DNA of 64,000 bases, from positions 372,001-436,000 of the forward strand of contig CAWIJV010000003.1 of the NCBI GenBank assembly GCA_963836585.1, given 5' to 3'. Each line of letters opens with the position of its first letter. Position 1 is the first letter of the stretch. The translations under genes and the position numbers were made by a program. The stretch is from BTUB01 sp963836585. GTDB lineage: Bacteria; Babelota; Babeliae; Babelales; Vermiphilaceae. Below are positions 35,062 to 43,339 of the stretch, one piece after another. The notes beneath the pieces are model-generated. The model saw nothing but the letters and a program-made list of their open reading frames with translations. It ran no database searches and was not told the DNA's origin.

Positions 35062-35994
35062 TTATGAGCGACTAAAGCCCGCGGCAAAACCGGTGTTCCA
35101 ATTGATAAGCACGGTGTAAGAAATGGGAAAATGGTCCTCTTTTATGTAAGCAGGCAGGGGAGGGAAGGAGCTGCTGGCATACGTAAAGAGTGAGCTGATA
35201 TATTGATCCACATAGGCAAAACCCGAAGATTGCACAATCTGGAATTGCGTTATTTTCCCTTCACGATTGAGCACAAAATAGATTTTCATAACTGCTTCAA
35301 TGGCATCATGCATTTGGCATTTCTCTTGATTGATCGCATGAGCATTCTGCAAGCACCACTGCACTTTGGCAAAGTACCGCTCATGCTTGAGCTGTTCGGC
35401 TGTTGGTTTTTTGTTGGGATTCCCGCCGATTGTTTTGATAAGATTTTCTCCTTCATCTTGCAGTTGCTGCAAATAGCCGCGCGTGATGCCTGCGAGCGCT
35501 TGGCGCGCCTTCCTTCGAGATGCACTAACGTGCTCCTCAGGATGAAAAGGAGAATTTTTTTTTATTTTTTGATTCTCGCCTTCAGCGAAGGTGGGGATCA
35601 GTTCACCTGAATATTCGAAGGGCGCTGCATCAATTTGCGCAGATTTGGGTACAGGTTCTTGTGTTTGTGATTCTGGTTCGCCATCATTTTTTTCTCCAAC
35701 TTCTCCCTCTTGCTCGATACCGATAGGTCCATTGGGCATTTCCATCGATGCGCCCAAAGTACTTGCGCGCGGTTTAAATTGTCCTAATTCCTGATCATCA
35801 ACAGCGGGTGCTGTTTGATTTTGAGAAGGATCATAAAAAACGGTCTCGGGAACATCAACTGCTTTGGCAGCATTAAAATCAGCAAAAAAATCACGCGATG
35901 GTTCTTGATAGATCACAAAAATAACGAGCATGCTCAGACTGTGTAGGAGTAGTGTTGCGATGATGATGATAAGTTTTTTACGGGCATTATTCAT
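35062..35994 (-). CDS. TonB-family protein (periplasmic energy transducer) with in-frame repeat
   Basis: A 310-residue protein from the ATG at 35994 (AAGG upstream). It has an N-terminal membrane anchor (LIIIIATLLLHSLSMLVIFVIY), a long Glu/Pro-rich periplasmic linker, and a TonB-type C-terminal domain (EAVMKIYFVLNREGKITQF, IVQSSGFAYVDQY, SSSFPPLPAYI, FPISYTVLINW). TonB proteins pass inner-membrane energy to outer-membrane transporters, which implies a Gram-negative envelope. No exbBD genes are nearby. Part of the linker (HPEEHVSASRRK) is encoded by a dispersed repeat at 35512-35544. Confidence 0.75.
   Translation of the reverse strand: MNNARKKLIIIIATLLLHSLSMLVIFVIYQEPSRDFFADFNAAKAVDVPETVFYDPSQNQTAPAVDDQELGQFKPRASTLGASMEMPNGPIGIEQEGEVGEKNDGEPESQTQEPVPKSAQIDAAPFEYSGELIPTFAEGENQKIKKNSPFHPEEHVSASRRKARQALAGITRGYLQQLQDEGENLIKTIGGNPNKKPTAEQLKHERYFAKVQWCLQNAHAINQEKCQMHDAIEAVMKIYFVLNREGKITQFQIVQSSGFAYVDQYISSLFTYASSSFPPLPAYIKEDHFPISYTVLINWNTGFAAGFSRS
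35512..35544 (-). repeat. Dispersed repeat module read in frame in the TonB-like gene
   Basis: On the minus strand this reads CATCCTGAGGAGCACGTTAG then TGCATCTCGAAGGA. It shares the CATCCTGAG and TCGAAGGA ends of the modules at 19033 and 15891 but has a different core. It is translated as HPEEHVSASRRK within the linker. Confidence 0.65.
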
Positions 35995-36074
35995 ACTCAA
36001 CCTTTTTTAAGCGCTCGCCGGCTTAAAAAGTGTAGGCTATTTGAGTCATGATTACCAGGGATGTTTATAGAGCA

Positions 36075-36105
36075 TTGACTTTCACCACCTCTCTTCTGTT
36101 ACAAT
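36075..36105 (+). promoter_or_regulatory. Candidate sigma70 promoter of the small secreted gene at 36157
   Basis: TTGACT (36075-36080) and TACAAT (36100-36105) with a 19-base spacer, about 50 bases upstream of the ATG at 36157 in the divergent gap. Confidence 0.45.
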
Positions 36106-36156
36106 TTCTATTAGAAATACAAATGGTCTATGGTATTCATTATAGGGGGAATCTTT

Positions 36157-36543
36157 ATGAATAAGTTTATGCCATTGTTTCTGATAGCCGTTGTGACGAG
36201 CATGCAAGCCGGAGTGCAAACGGGGAATCTCAGTTTAAATAACACGCTTGCTCAGCCGGTTTATTTCGAATATAACACGTTTGTGACTGGAAACATTCCA
36301 GGAGCTCTCACGGTGCGCGGGGAAGGCAATTTACTGGTAAAAGGGCGCGGCACTATTCCGGCCACTACCAAAAAAGAAGTGCCGTCTAATTTTAAGCGTA
36401 GAAATGATAATGTGTGGGGCGAGGCCATTAATTTTGAGTTGCGAAGAAATGATACTGAAAAATTCACCTTTACCATTAATCAGTTGGGCACTTACAACAT
36501 TGGCGTTGATGCCAAAAATGCACTCACGCTTATTAAGCAATAG
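36157..36543 (+). CDS. Small secreted beta-rich protein of unknown function
   Basis: A 128-residue protein from ATG 36157 with GGGGGA upstream. A signal peptide (NKFMPLFLIAVVTSMQA) is followed by a beta-rich body with alternating strands (NTLAQPVYFEYNTF, GEGNLLVKGRGTIPA, EAINFELRRNDTEKFTFTI). No family recognised. Its end overlaps the convergent tilS by 11 bases. Confidence 0.6.
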   Translation: MNKFMPLFLIAVVTSMQAGVQTGNLSLNNTLAQPVYFEYNTFVTGNIPGALTVRGEGNLLVKGRGTIPATTKKEVPSNFKRRNDNVWGEAINFELRRNDTEKFTFTINQLGTYNIGVDAKNALTLIKQ

Positions 36544-37507
36544 TGAGATTTTTTAAAATCATTCTATTATTGTGCTTCAGTAGGGCCCATTTTTGATGAA
36601 TAGTGTGCCGGCGATTTTTAGAATTTTCTAAAAATCGCACCATTTCATCGAGCAAGCCCTGCGAGGGAGTAAAGGGCACTTTGTGCATGATAAGCCATTG
36701 AATCAACACGCGATTGCGCACCACCGGATGCAGCGCCAACAGTTTTTGAATATCAAGTCCTTGTTGCGCATCCGTAACTTCGTGCATGATCGCAGCAGTA
36801 TACTGTTGAAGAAATTCTTCAGTTTGTGCTAGTTGCGCATGTGTGGCGGCAAAATTTTTCTCAAACCGCTCATCGCACGCGCGTAGCGCGGGCATTACGG
36901 TGTTGCGAATACGGTTGCGCAGATACTCGGGGGATTGATTGCTTGCATCGATCAGGTAAGGAGTTTGATGCTCATGCAGATGTTGCAGAATTTCTTCTTT
37001 CCTAATCTGCAACAGAGGGCGAATATATAAGCCATCACGCGGCTTCATACCGGCAAGGCCGCTCAAGGATGCCCCGCGGATCATGCGCATAAAAAATGTC
37101 TCTGCCTGATCATCGGCATGATGGGCCAGGGCAATGGCCGATGCGTGATGCTCAGCCGCGACCGCCTCAAAAAAAGCGCGGCGTGCTTTTCTGCCCCATT
37201 CTTCTTTGGAACCATTGAACTTGAAGGGCAGAGCACACTCACTCATTGTTTTAGTTACGCACGGAACTTTATAATCTGCTGCCAACTCTTGGCAAAAGCG
37301 CGCATCGTGGGCAGACTCAGAGCGCCACTCATGATCCAGGTGCGCCGCGATCAGCGTCAGATTTTTTTCTTCTGCGATGCGGGTCAAATACTGCAGCAAG
37401 AATACCGAATCAGGGCCCCCCGAAAGGCCGACGATGATCGTGGCATGCGGCTTGATTAGCCCATGGCGATCACAAAATAAATAAATGGTTGAAAATAGTT
37501 GGCTCAT
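36533..37507 (-). CDS. tilS: tRNA(Ile)-lysidine synthase
   Basis: A 324-residue enzyme that converts the wobble C of tRNA-Ile(CAU) to lysidine, so that it reads AUA. The PP-loop ATPase motif is IIVGLSGGPDSVFLL (about residue 27). HLDHEWR, ALAHHADDQAETFFMR, the GLYIRPLL motif and the RNRIRNTVMP helix are typical of TilS. The start is the ATG at 37507 (TTG 37513 also in frame). The C-terminal tRNA-binding extension is short. Confidence 0.92.
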   Translation of the reverse strand: MSQLFSTIYLFCDRHGLIKPHATIIVGLSGGPDSVFLLQYLTRIAEEKNLTLIAAHLDHEWRSESAHDARFCQELAADYKVPCVTKTMSECALPFKFNGSKEEWGRKARRAFFEAVAAEHHASAIALAHHADDQAETFFMRMIRGASLSGLAGMKPRDGLYIRPLLQIRKEEILQHLHEHQTPYLIDASNQSPEYLRNRIRNTVMPALRACDERFEKNFAATHAQLAQTEEFLQQYTAAIMHEVTDAQQGLDIQKLLALHPVVRNRVLIQWLIMHKVPFTPSQGLLDEMVRFLENSKNRRHTIHQKWALLKHNNRMILKNLTIA

Positions 37508-37597
37508 ATTCAAATTGACAATTTTACAAATTTAATTATGGTGTTAGTATACAGTTTTTTGAAAAATAGATACATGCGCGAGCGGGGGATTTTTACT

Positions 37598-38335
37598 ATG
37601 AAAAATAGCTTTTTGATGCTATTAATGGTGTTTTGCGGCATGCAAGCAATGAATGATAGGTCGGCAACCCTGGCGGTGATACTCAATGCGCCCACCCATT
37701 GTTGGCCCGATGGTGTTGAGTTTGGCGGTCCACGCCCAGATTCTTTGAAGCAAAAATATGTGGACGCTTTTCCCCAATTACAAAAATATCTTCAAAAAAA
37801 TGAGAATCACCTGAAAGGATTTGATGCCCGCATGTTTACCGTGATGAAATCATGTTTAAGATTCTCTTATTTAAAAAAAGTTAAAAAAAACGATGGCGCA
37901 GTAGTTCATAGTCAATTAACGCAATGGATGGAAGGCTGCTCGGGCAAAGATCTGGTCGATGCGATCGATATTGCCAAGATGGCAGGATTGCCGGCCATGA
38001 TACAAGAAGCTGCGCATGCCCAGCTGGCAAAAAAATCTTTGAAGATAGCCGATATCTATCCTGATCATCCTGATGTGCAAGAATATGACGAATCAGAATC
38101 AGAAGAAGAAGAGCCTGAGCAATCATCCCACTCATTTGCCTGGTGGGCCTGGTTAAAAAGTTTTTTCCTAAAAAAGCAGGTGATGAACACCGAGCTCAGT
38201 CTTTGTAAGCCATCACCTTTTGAGCATCTTATTGCTCGACTTAACTATCTGGATGATAGTCGTCTCAAAAATAAACCAGCAACTTCTTGGTGGGGTGCCT
38301 TCAAGAAATTGCTGGCGCATATTTTTTGGAAATAA
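37598..38335 (+). CDS. Secreted protein with a possible BTB-like C-terminal helix pair
   Basis: A 245-residue protein from ATG 37598 with GGGGGA upstream. The signal peptide (NSFLMLLMVFCGMQA) is followed by a globular region whose end (DLVDAIDIAKMAGLPAMIQ then EAAHAQLAKKSL) resembles the helix pair in the Skp1/BTB-like domains at 164-4034 (SIELFKLADYLQAPEQV). The N-terminal strand part is not clearly recognisable. A strongly acidic stretch (ESESEEEEPEQ) and a Trp-rich C-terminus follow. The BTB link is a weak inference. Confidence 0.55.
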   Translation: MKNSFLMLLMVFCGMQAMNDRSATLAVILNAPTHCWPDGVEFGGPRPDSLKQKYVDAFPQLQKYLQKNENHLKGFDARMFTVMKSCLRFSYLKKVKKNDGAVVHSQLTQWMEGCSGKDLVDAIDIAKMAGLPAMIQEAAHAQLAKKSLKIADIYPDHPDVQEYDESESEEEEPEQSSHSFAWWAWLKSFFLKKQVMNTELSLCKPSPFEHLIARLNYLDDSRLKNKPATSWWGAFKKLLAHIFWK

Positions 38336-38351
38336 AAATAATTTTTTTAAA

Positions 38352-39185
38352 CTACGTCAGTTGCTTTTGGTACAAGAATGCCAATTTTTCAGCCTCAGTA
38401 GGTTCTTCAGAAAGTTTTAATCTTTGATACTGGCAATAAAGGCTGAAGCCGCCTGAAAATGCTGCGAGTGTAGCCAACTTCCATGATTTTTGCTGAATTG
38501 CTACGCCGCCACTGCCCAGTGCAAGCAGACCACTTAATCGCATATTTCTAGCATATCGTTTCGCTTCTTTTTTTCTTGCCGTGCGCAAATTTTCTATCTC
38601 ATCAGCAATTGTGTTGGTCCTAGCCAAAGGCCGCTGATAGCGAGCGGGAGCCGCTGTGGGTGATTGAGGACCGTGAAAAGACCAAGCTATTTCAGATCTT
38701 TTTCTGCTTACTTCTTCGATGGCATTATTGAGAGTCTTGGCAAAAGCTGGCTTACTGTCACGAAATAACTGAACTTGTTTACTGGTCAACTCGCTTTGAA
38801 TTTCAACAAGCTTCTGTCTCAGATCAAGATCGCCTGGATCTTGTTGCCATCGGGCGAAGGCTGCATTGAGCCTTTCGATGTCGGCGATTATTTGCGCTTC
38901 CTCATTTAAAGCTGCCGGGGCAAGCGCTTGAGGTTCAGAAGATAGCAATAAGATCCCCAAATGATTTAGCTCATCTTGCGCATCTCGCTCTGCTTTTTCA
39001 CGAAGTTTTTGAGCGCCTTGTGCAAATTCTGCGGTAACATCTGAAAGACTTCGTGTACCTTGCGCAGCGCGTGCCGCAGCCTCGGCGCGTTTGCCTGTTC
39101 TCCAACCGCCGGGAGGAGCTTCCATGGCAATAATAGATGCAGAAATTGTTACCAAAGATACCAGAGAAAAATGAGAGATATTCAT
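38352..39185 (-). CDS. Secreted coiled-coil protein of unknown function
   Basis: A 277-residue protein from the ATG at 39185. A signal peptide (FSLVSLVTISASIIA) is followed by MEAPPGGW and then by long charged helices with heptad spacing (AEFAQGAQKLREKAERDAQ, RQKLVEIQSELTSKQVQLF, DEIENLRTARKKEAKRYAR). Two weak hydrophobic segments lie near the end (LSGLLALGSGGVA, LATLAAFSGGFSLYC). It may be a membrane-tethered surface or effector protein. It is on the same strand as gyrB, 28 bases after it. Confidence 0.6.
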   Translation of the reverse strand: MNISHFSLVSLVTISASIIAMEAPPGGWRTGKRAEAAARAAQGTRSLSDVTAEFAQGAQKLREKAERDAQDELNHLGILLLSSEPQALAPAALNEEAQIIADIERLNAAFARWQQDPGDLDLRQKLVEIQSELTSKQVQLFRDSKPAFAKTLNNAIEEVSRKRSEIAWSFHGPQSPTAAPARYQRPLARTNTIADEIENLRTARKKEAKRYARNMRLSGLLALGSGGVAIQQKSWKLATLAAFSGGFSLYCQYQRLKLSEEPTEAEKLAFLYQKQLT

Positions 39186-39212
39186 GCGAATAACCTTTGT
39201 TGATAAAAAGAT

Positions 39213-41633
39213 TTAAATATCCAAATTCTTAGCAAAATGGCCGAAGGCTTCGATGTAATTGCGTCTACCGCTCACATCATCGCCCATGAGGGTGGTGAAC
39301 CATGAATCAGCTTCCAGCGCATCTTGAATCGTTACTTTCAAAAGTTGGCGGCTATTAGGATCCATCGAAGTTTCTCCCAACTGATCAGGATTCATTTCAC
39401 CCAGACCTTTATAGCGCTGCACGTTCATATATGGCTTGCTAATCTGTTTGATCGCATGCAAGAGTGCGGTAATCCCGCGATCACTCAGATGGCGCTCTTT
39501 ATCAATCACTTGTAATTTAAATGGATGCTCCTGCACCTTCATGAGCACGCGCAGCTGGGAAACCAGTTGCTCAAGCTCCAAGCTGACAAAAAAGTTAACG
39601 CCCACGCGCCATTCTTTGTTGAGCAGTTTGAAGGTAATGTGCCCTTGAACGGCTGAAATTTCATCGGCAGGAATTTCCGGAAGCGGGCCACTATCATGCC
39701 CAATCAGATGATTGCGCATATGCTTTTTGAGCGTTTGGATCAGTTTTGCAACGCCGTCGGCCGGTTTCCATGGATCGCTTGCCATAATCAGAGCAAATTC
39801 GTGCGCTTGCTCATAGCTGATTTTAAAATTGGCGCTTGTTTTTTGCAGCAGATCATCATACGTGTTTAATGAATCGAGCAATGAGTGCCATTCAATTTGC
39901 GTGAGCTCTTTATTGTCAACAAACAGCGCGGTTTGCTCTTGCGCCCAATCAAATAAAAATTGTTTAAAGGCGGTATCATCTTTGAGGTATTGCTCTTTTT
40001 TGCCGATTTTTGCTTTATATAATGGCGGCTGCGCAATATACAGATAGCCTTTTTCAATCACCGGTTGCATGTATCTAAAGAAGAAGGTGAGCAGCAGGGT
40101 GCGAATGTGCGAACCGTCAACATCAGCATCGGTCATCAAGATAATTTTATGATAGCGGGCTTTGTTAACATCAAACTCTTCAGCGCCGATGCCGCAGCCG
40201 ATGGCTGCAATGAGCGCCTTAATTTCCTCATTAGAAAGAATTTTATCCAAGCGCGCTTTTTCTACATTTAAAATTTTTCCGCGCAACGGTAAAATCGCTT
40301 GCGTGTTTCTATCGCGTGCACCTTTGGCAGAACCGCCTGCAGAATCACCCTCAACAATAAATAGTTCGGTGTCCACCGGATTTTCATTCGAGCAATCGGC
40401 CAATTTGCCGGGAAGGATTGAAGATTCCAAAACGGTTTTACGACGCGTGAGATCGCGTGCCTTTTTGGCTGCTTCGCGAGCGCGGCGAGCAATTTCAGCC
40501 TTTTGTAAAATCTTGCTCGCGATGGCAGGATTTTCTTCAAAATAGGTTTCAAGATAGGCAAAGGTCCAGGAATCGACCAAGCCCTTCACATCATTGTTGC
40601 CCAATTTGGTTTTTGTTTGGCCCTCGAATTGTGGCTCGGGAGCCTTGAGGCTGATTACGCAGACCAATCCTTCGCGCGTATCTTCACTAGAGAATCCCTC
40701 ATCTTTTTTGATGATGTTGAGCTCAAGCGCCTTTTTGTTGCAGATTTTGGTGAGTGCCGATTTAAAACCGGCAACATGGGTGCCGCCTTCAGTGGTATTA
40801 ATATTATTTACAAATGAAAAAAGTTGCTCCCCATAGCCTTCATTATATTGCATGGCCACTTCGAGTACATAGACGTTATCATCTTCTTTAAAATGGAGAA
40901 TCTCAGGAAACAGCGGCTCTTTTTTGGCGTTAACGCTTTCAACAAAAGAAACGATGCCGCCTTCAAAATAGAATTCATGATTTTTGTTGTTGATCTCATC
41001 GGTGATGCTGATCTTTAAACCTTTATTTAAAAAGGCCAGTTCTCGCATACGTGCGGAAAGAATTTCGAAGTTGAAGCCGGTAGTTTCGGTGAAAATTTCC
41101 GGATCGGGCCAGAATCTGATCAAGGTGCCGCGTTTATCCGTTTCGCCAATCACTTTGAGGCGATCTTGAGGAATGCCGCGCTCATAGACTTGATAGTGAA
41201 TTTTTCCGTCTTGGAAAATGGTCATTTCCAATCGCTTGGAAAGTGCGTTTACTACTGAAATACCCACGCCGTGCAAACCACCGGAGTATTTGTAGGATTC
41301 TTTATCAAATTTACCACCCGCGTGGAGTTTGGTGAGCACCACTTCTGCCGCAGAAACGCCTTCGCCTGCGTGAATATCAGTCGGAATGCCGCGGCCATTA
41401 TCTTCCACTGAGCATGAACCGTCTGAATGGAGAATCATTTTGACCGTATCGCAATGGCCGGCAAGCGCCTCATCCACCGAGTTATCAACCACCTCATAAA
41501 CCAGATGATGTACACCGGATTGGCCGGTTGAGCCGATATACATGGCGGGCCGTTTTCTTACCCCTTCGAGCCCTTCCAGAACTCGTATGGAACTCGCTTT
41601 ATATTCTCGGTTTGAAGATGAGTTGTTAGTCAT
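39213..41633 (-). CDS. gyrB: DNA gyrase subunit B
   Basis: An 806-residue ATPase subunit of DNA gyrase. The GHKL ATPase motifs are VDNSVDEALAGHC, VEDNGRGIP and GGLHGVGISVVNALS; the QTKTKLGN switch follows. The TOPRIM domain has IVEGDSAGGSAKGARDR and MTDADVDGSHIRTLLLTF, and the C-terminal region has YKGLGEMNPDQL. Length fits Gram-negative-type GyrB with the extra TOPRIM-region insertion. The true start is the ATG at 41633, after AGGAGA. Confidence 0.96.
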   Translation of the reverse strand: MTNNSSSNREYKASSIRVLEGLEGVRKRPAMYIGSTGQSGVHHLVYEVVDNSVDEALAGHCDTVKMILHSDGSCSVEDNGRGIPTDIHAGEGVSAAEVVLTKLHAGGKFDKESYKYSGGLHGVGISVVNALSKRLEMTIFQDGKIHYQVYERGIPQDRLKVIGETDKRGTLIRFWPDPEIFTETTGFNFEILSARMRELAFLNKGLKISITDEINNKNHEFYFEGGIVSFVESVNAKKEPLFPEILHFKEDDNVYVLEVAMQYNEGYGEQLFSFVNNINTTEGGTHVAGFKSALTKICNKKALELNIIKKDEGFSSEDTREGLVCVISLKAPEPQFEGQTKTKLGNNDVKGLVDSWTFAYLETYFEENPAIASKILQKAEIARRAREAAKKARDLTRRKTVLESSILPGKLADCSNENPVDTELFIVEGDSAGGSAKGARDRNTQAILPLRGKILNVEKARLDKILSNEEIKALIAAIGCGIGAEEFDVNKARYHKIILMTDADVDGSHIRTLLLTFFFRYMQPVIEKGYLYIAQPPLYKAKIGKKEQYLKDDTAFKQFLFDWAQEQTALFVDNKELTQIEWHSLLDSLNTYDDLLQKTSANFKISYEQAHEFALIMASDPWKPADGVAKLIQTLKKHMRNHLIGHDSGPLPEIPADEISAVQGHITFKLLNKEWRVGVNFFVSLELEQLVSQLRVLMKVQEHPFKLQVIDKERHLSDRGITALLHAIKQISKPYMNVQRYKGLGEMNPDQLGETSMDPNSRQLLKVTIQDALEADSWFTTLMGDDVSGRRNYIEAFGHFAKNLDI

Positions 41634-41713
41634 ACCCAATTCTCCTGGTAAGGGTTAGATTTTTCTCTTAACCATAAGGCGTGCGCCTTGCGGATGTAAA
41701 TAGTTGTTAAAAA

Positions 41714-41722
41714 TGGTATAAT
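41714..41722 (+). promoter_or_regulatory. Extended -10 promoter element upstream of tadA
   Basis: TGGTATAAT is an exact extended -10 (TGnTATAAT) lying about 65 bases before the tadA start in the divergent gap with gyrB. No good -35 is seen. The same shape (TGGTACTAT) precedes tRNA-Thr. Confidence 0.5.
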
Positions 41723-41787
41723 AAAGGGCATTAGTTACTATTTTTTTAATGATTTAATCATATCAAAAATATTCTTTTTTTCTACTT

Positions 41788-42261
41788 ATGGTTTTTTTTA
41801 AACAGCATCATCAACAATTCATGCAACACGCACTTGCCCAGGCGCAAAAAGCCTTTGAGCAGGATGAGGTGCCTATTGGCGCGGTGATTGTGAATAAGGA
41901 TGGCCAACTGATTGCCCAAGCGGGCAATACCGTGGAGGCCACTCATTCTCAAACTGACCATGCTGAACTGCGGGCAATAGCCCAGGCAGGGAAGGTATTG
42001 GGCGACTGGCGCTTGAATGGCTGCTGGATTTATGTAACGGTTGAGCCATGCGCCATGTGCATGAATGCTATTATCCTGGCGCGGCTTGAAGGATTGGTCT
42101 ATGGAGCGCCTTCTCCACTCTTTGGATATCTGAGGGTTGACAAACAGGGGTCTTCTTGGCTATACAAAAGAGACGCTCTTACTATCCTTGCGGGGGTGGG
42201 GGAGAAAGAGTCAAAACAGTTAATGCAGCAGTTTTTTAAACAAAAAAGGATACTAGAGTGA
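41788..42261 (+). CDS. tadA: tRNA-specific adenosine deaminase
   Basis: A 157-residue zinc deaminase that makes inosine at the wobble position of tRNA-Arg(ACG). The zinc and catalytic motifs are DHAELRAI (His and proton-shuttle Glu, about residue 58) and EPCAMCMNAIILARL (PCxxC, about 87). FQ-to-GYLRVD replaces the usual GA..S region. Length is normal. The stop overlaps the start of the DksA-like gene. Confidence 0.9.
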   Translation: MVFFKQHHQQFMQHALAQAQKAFEQDEVPIGAVIVNKDGQLIAQAGNTVEATHSQTDHAELRAIAQAGKVLGDWRLNGCWIYVTVEPCAMCMNAIILARLEGLVYGAPSPLFGYLRVDKQGSSWLYKRDALTILAGVGEKESKQLMQQFFKQKRILE

Positions 42262-42629
42262 TGGAAGCCAAGAAAAGCCAGAAAGAGTTGGGCAAAATAA
42301 AAAAAGAGTTGATTGATCGCAAAATTGAGCTTGAGCAGGATCTTATTCAGTCTTATTCTGAAAAGTTTTCTGATGATCAGGTGCAAGATCCGGGTGACCA
42401 GGCGCTCACCTCCACCATGGAGAGTTTGCGCAGTTCGATTCAAGATACTCGCATTGATGAGTTTAATCGGGTGGTGAAAGCGCTCAAAATGATCGAGGAT
42501 GGAGTATATGGAATCTGCGCTGATTGCGAGCTGCCTATCTCAGAAAAGCGTCTCCAATTATACCCCGATGCCACGCGTTGCCTATCCTGCCAAGAGGCCT
42601 TTGAAGAGGGGCGTGGGGTGGAAGAATAG
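42261..42629 (+). CDS. DksA/TraR-type zinc-finger protein
   Basis: A 122-residue protein from ATG 42261, overlapping the tadA stop. The N-terminal coiled coil (KELGKIKKELIDRKIELEQDL) is followed by a C4 zinc finger (CADCELPISEKRLQLYPDAT..CLSC) typical of DksA/TraR proteins. These insert into the RNA polymerase secondary channel and adjust transcription during starvation. The acidic tip with DPGDQAL fits the coiled-coil turn. It is likely co-transcribed with tadA. Confidence 0.88.
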   Translation: MEAKKSQKELGKIKKELIDRKIELEQDLIQSYSEKFSDDQVQDPGDQALTSTMESLRSSIQDTRIDEFNRVVKALKMIEDGVYGICADCELPISEKRLQLYPDATRCLSCQEAFEEGRGVEE

Positions 42630-42653
42630 TGATTCTTTTTACAAAAAATATGG

Positions 42654-42659
42654 TACTAT
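42654..42659 (+). promoter_or_regulatory. -10 element of the tRNA-Thr gene
   Basis: TGGTACTAT ends at 42659, 14 bases before the tRNA. The position and the TGG extension fit a promoter with an extended -10. Confidence 0.4.
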
Positions 42660-42672
42660 AGGGCACATTAGC

Positions 42673-42744
<72 letters not shown>

Positions 42745-42821
42745 TTTGACATTTTAGAGATCCCCGCTATTCTAGGATTAATGTATATTTTTCAGCAAAA
42801 ATAAGGTTAGGTTCATCCATT

Positions 42822-43280
42822 ATGATCAAAGCAAAAGCTCCTGCTAAAGCTGCTAAACCAAAAGTTGTTCCCGTCGTTGCGCCTCGCAAAGGTGCGCCCA
42901 CGGCTCATGGGGTTGGCCGTCGTAAATCATCCGTTGCCCGTATTTGGCTTCGCCCGGGTAAAGGAAGCATCTTGGTAAATGGCAAAGATTTTAAAGAATA
43001 TTTTGACACTGAAATAACCCGTCTTAAAGCATCCACTCCTTTCCGCATTGCTCCCAAGGAATTGGCGTATGATGTTGAGGCAAATGTGGCAGGCGGTGGG
43101 CTGTGTTCTCAAGCAGATGCTATCAAGCTGGGTATTGCCCGCGCGTTGGTGAGCACTGATGAGCTGCTCCGTCCATTATTGCGTCAGCATGATCTGCTCA
43201 CGGTAGATTCTCGGGTGAAAGAACGTAAAAAGTATGGTCAAAAAGCAGCGCGCCGCAAGTTCCAGTTTGTGAAGCGCTAA
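42822..43280 (+). CDS. rpsI: Small ribosomal subunit protein uS9
   Basis: A 152-residue protein. After a Lys/Ala/Pro-rich extension of about 30 residues the S9 core begins: GVGRRKSSVARIWLRPG, GSILVNGKDFKEYF, VAGGGLCSQADAIKLGIARAL, and the end KKYGQKAARRKFQFVKR, whose basic C-terminus reaches the ribosomal P site. The usual upstream partner rplM (uL13) is absent; tRNA-Thr is there instead. Confidence 0.95.
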   Translation: MIKAKAPAKAAKPKVVPVVAPRKGAPTAHGVGRRKSSVARIWLRPGKGSILVNGKDFKEYFDTEITRLKASTPFRIAPKELAYDVEANVAGGGLCSQADAIKLGIARALVSTDELLRPLLRQHDLLTVDSRVKERKKYGQKAARRKFQFVKR

Positions 43281-43339
43281 TCTGCTCTCTTTGATTTTCC
43301 CATTCCCCCATGCTTAAATGAAGTTAAAAAGGATACTCA

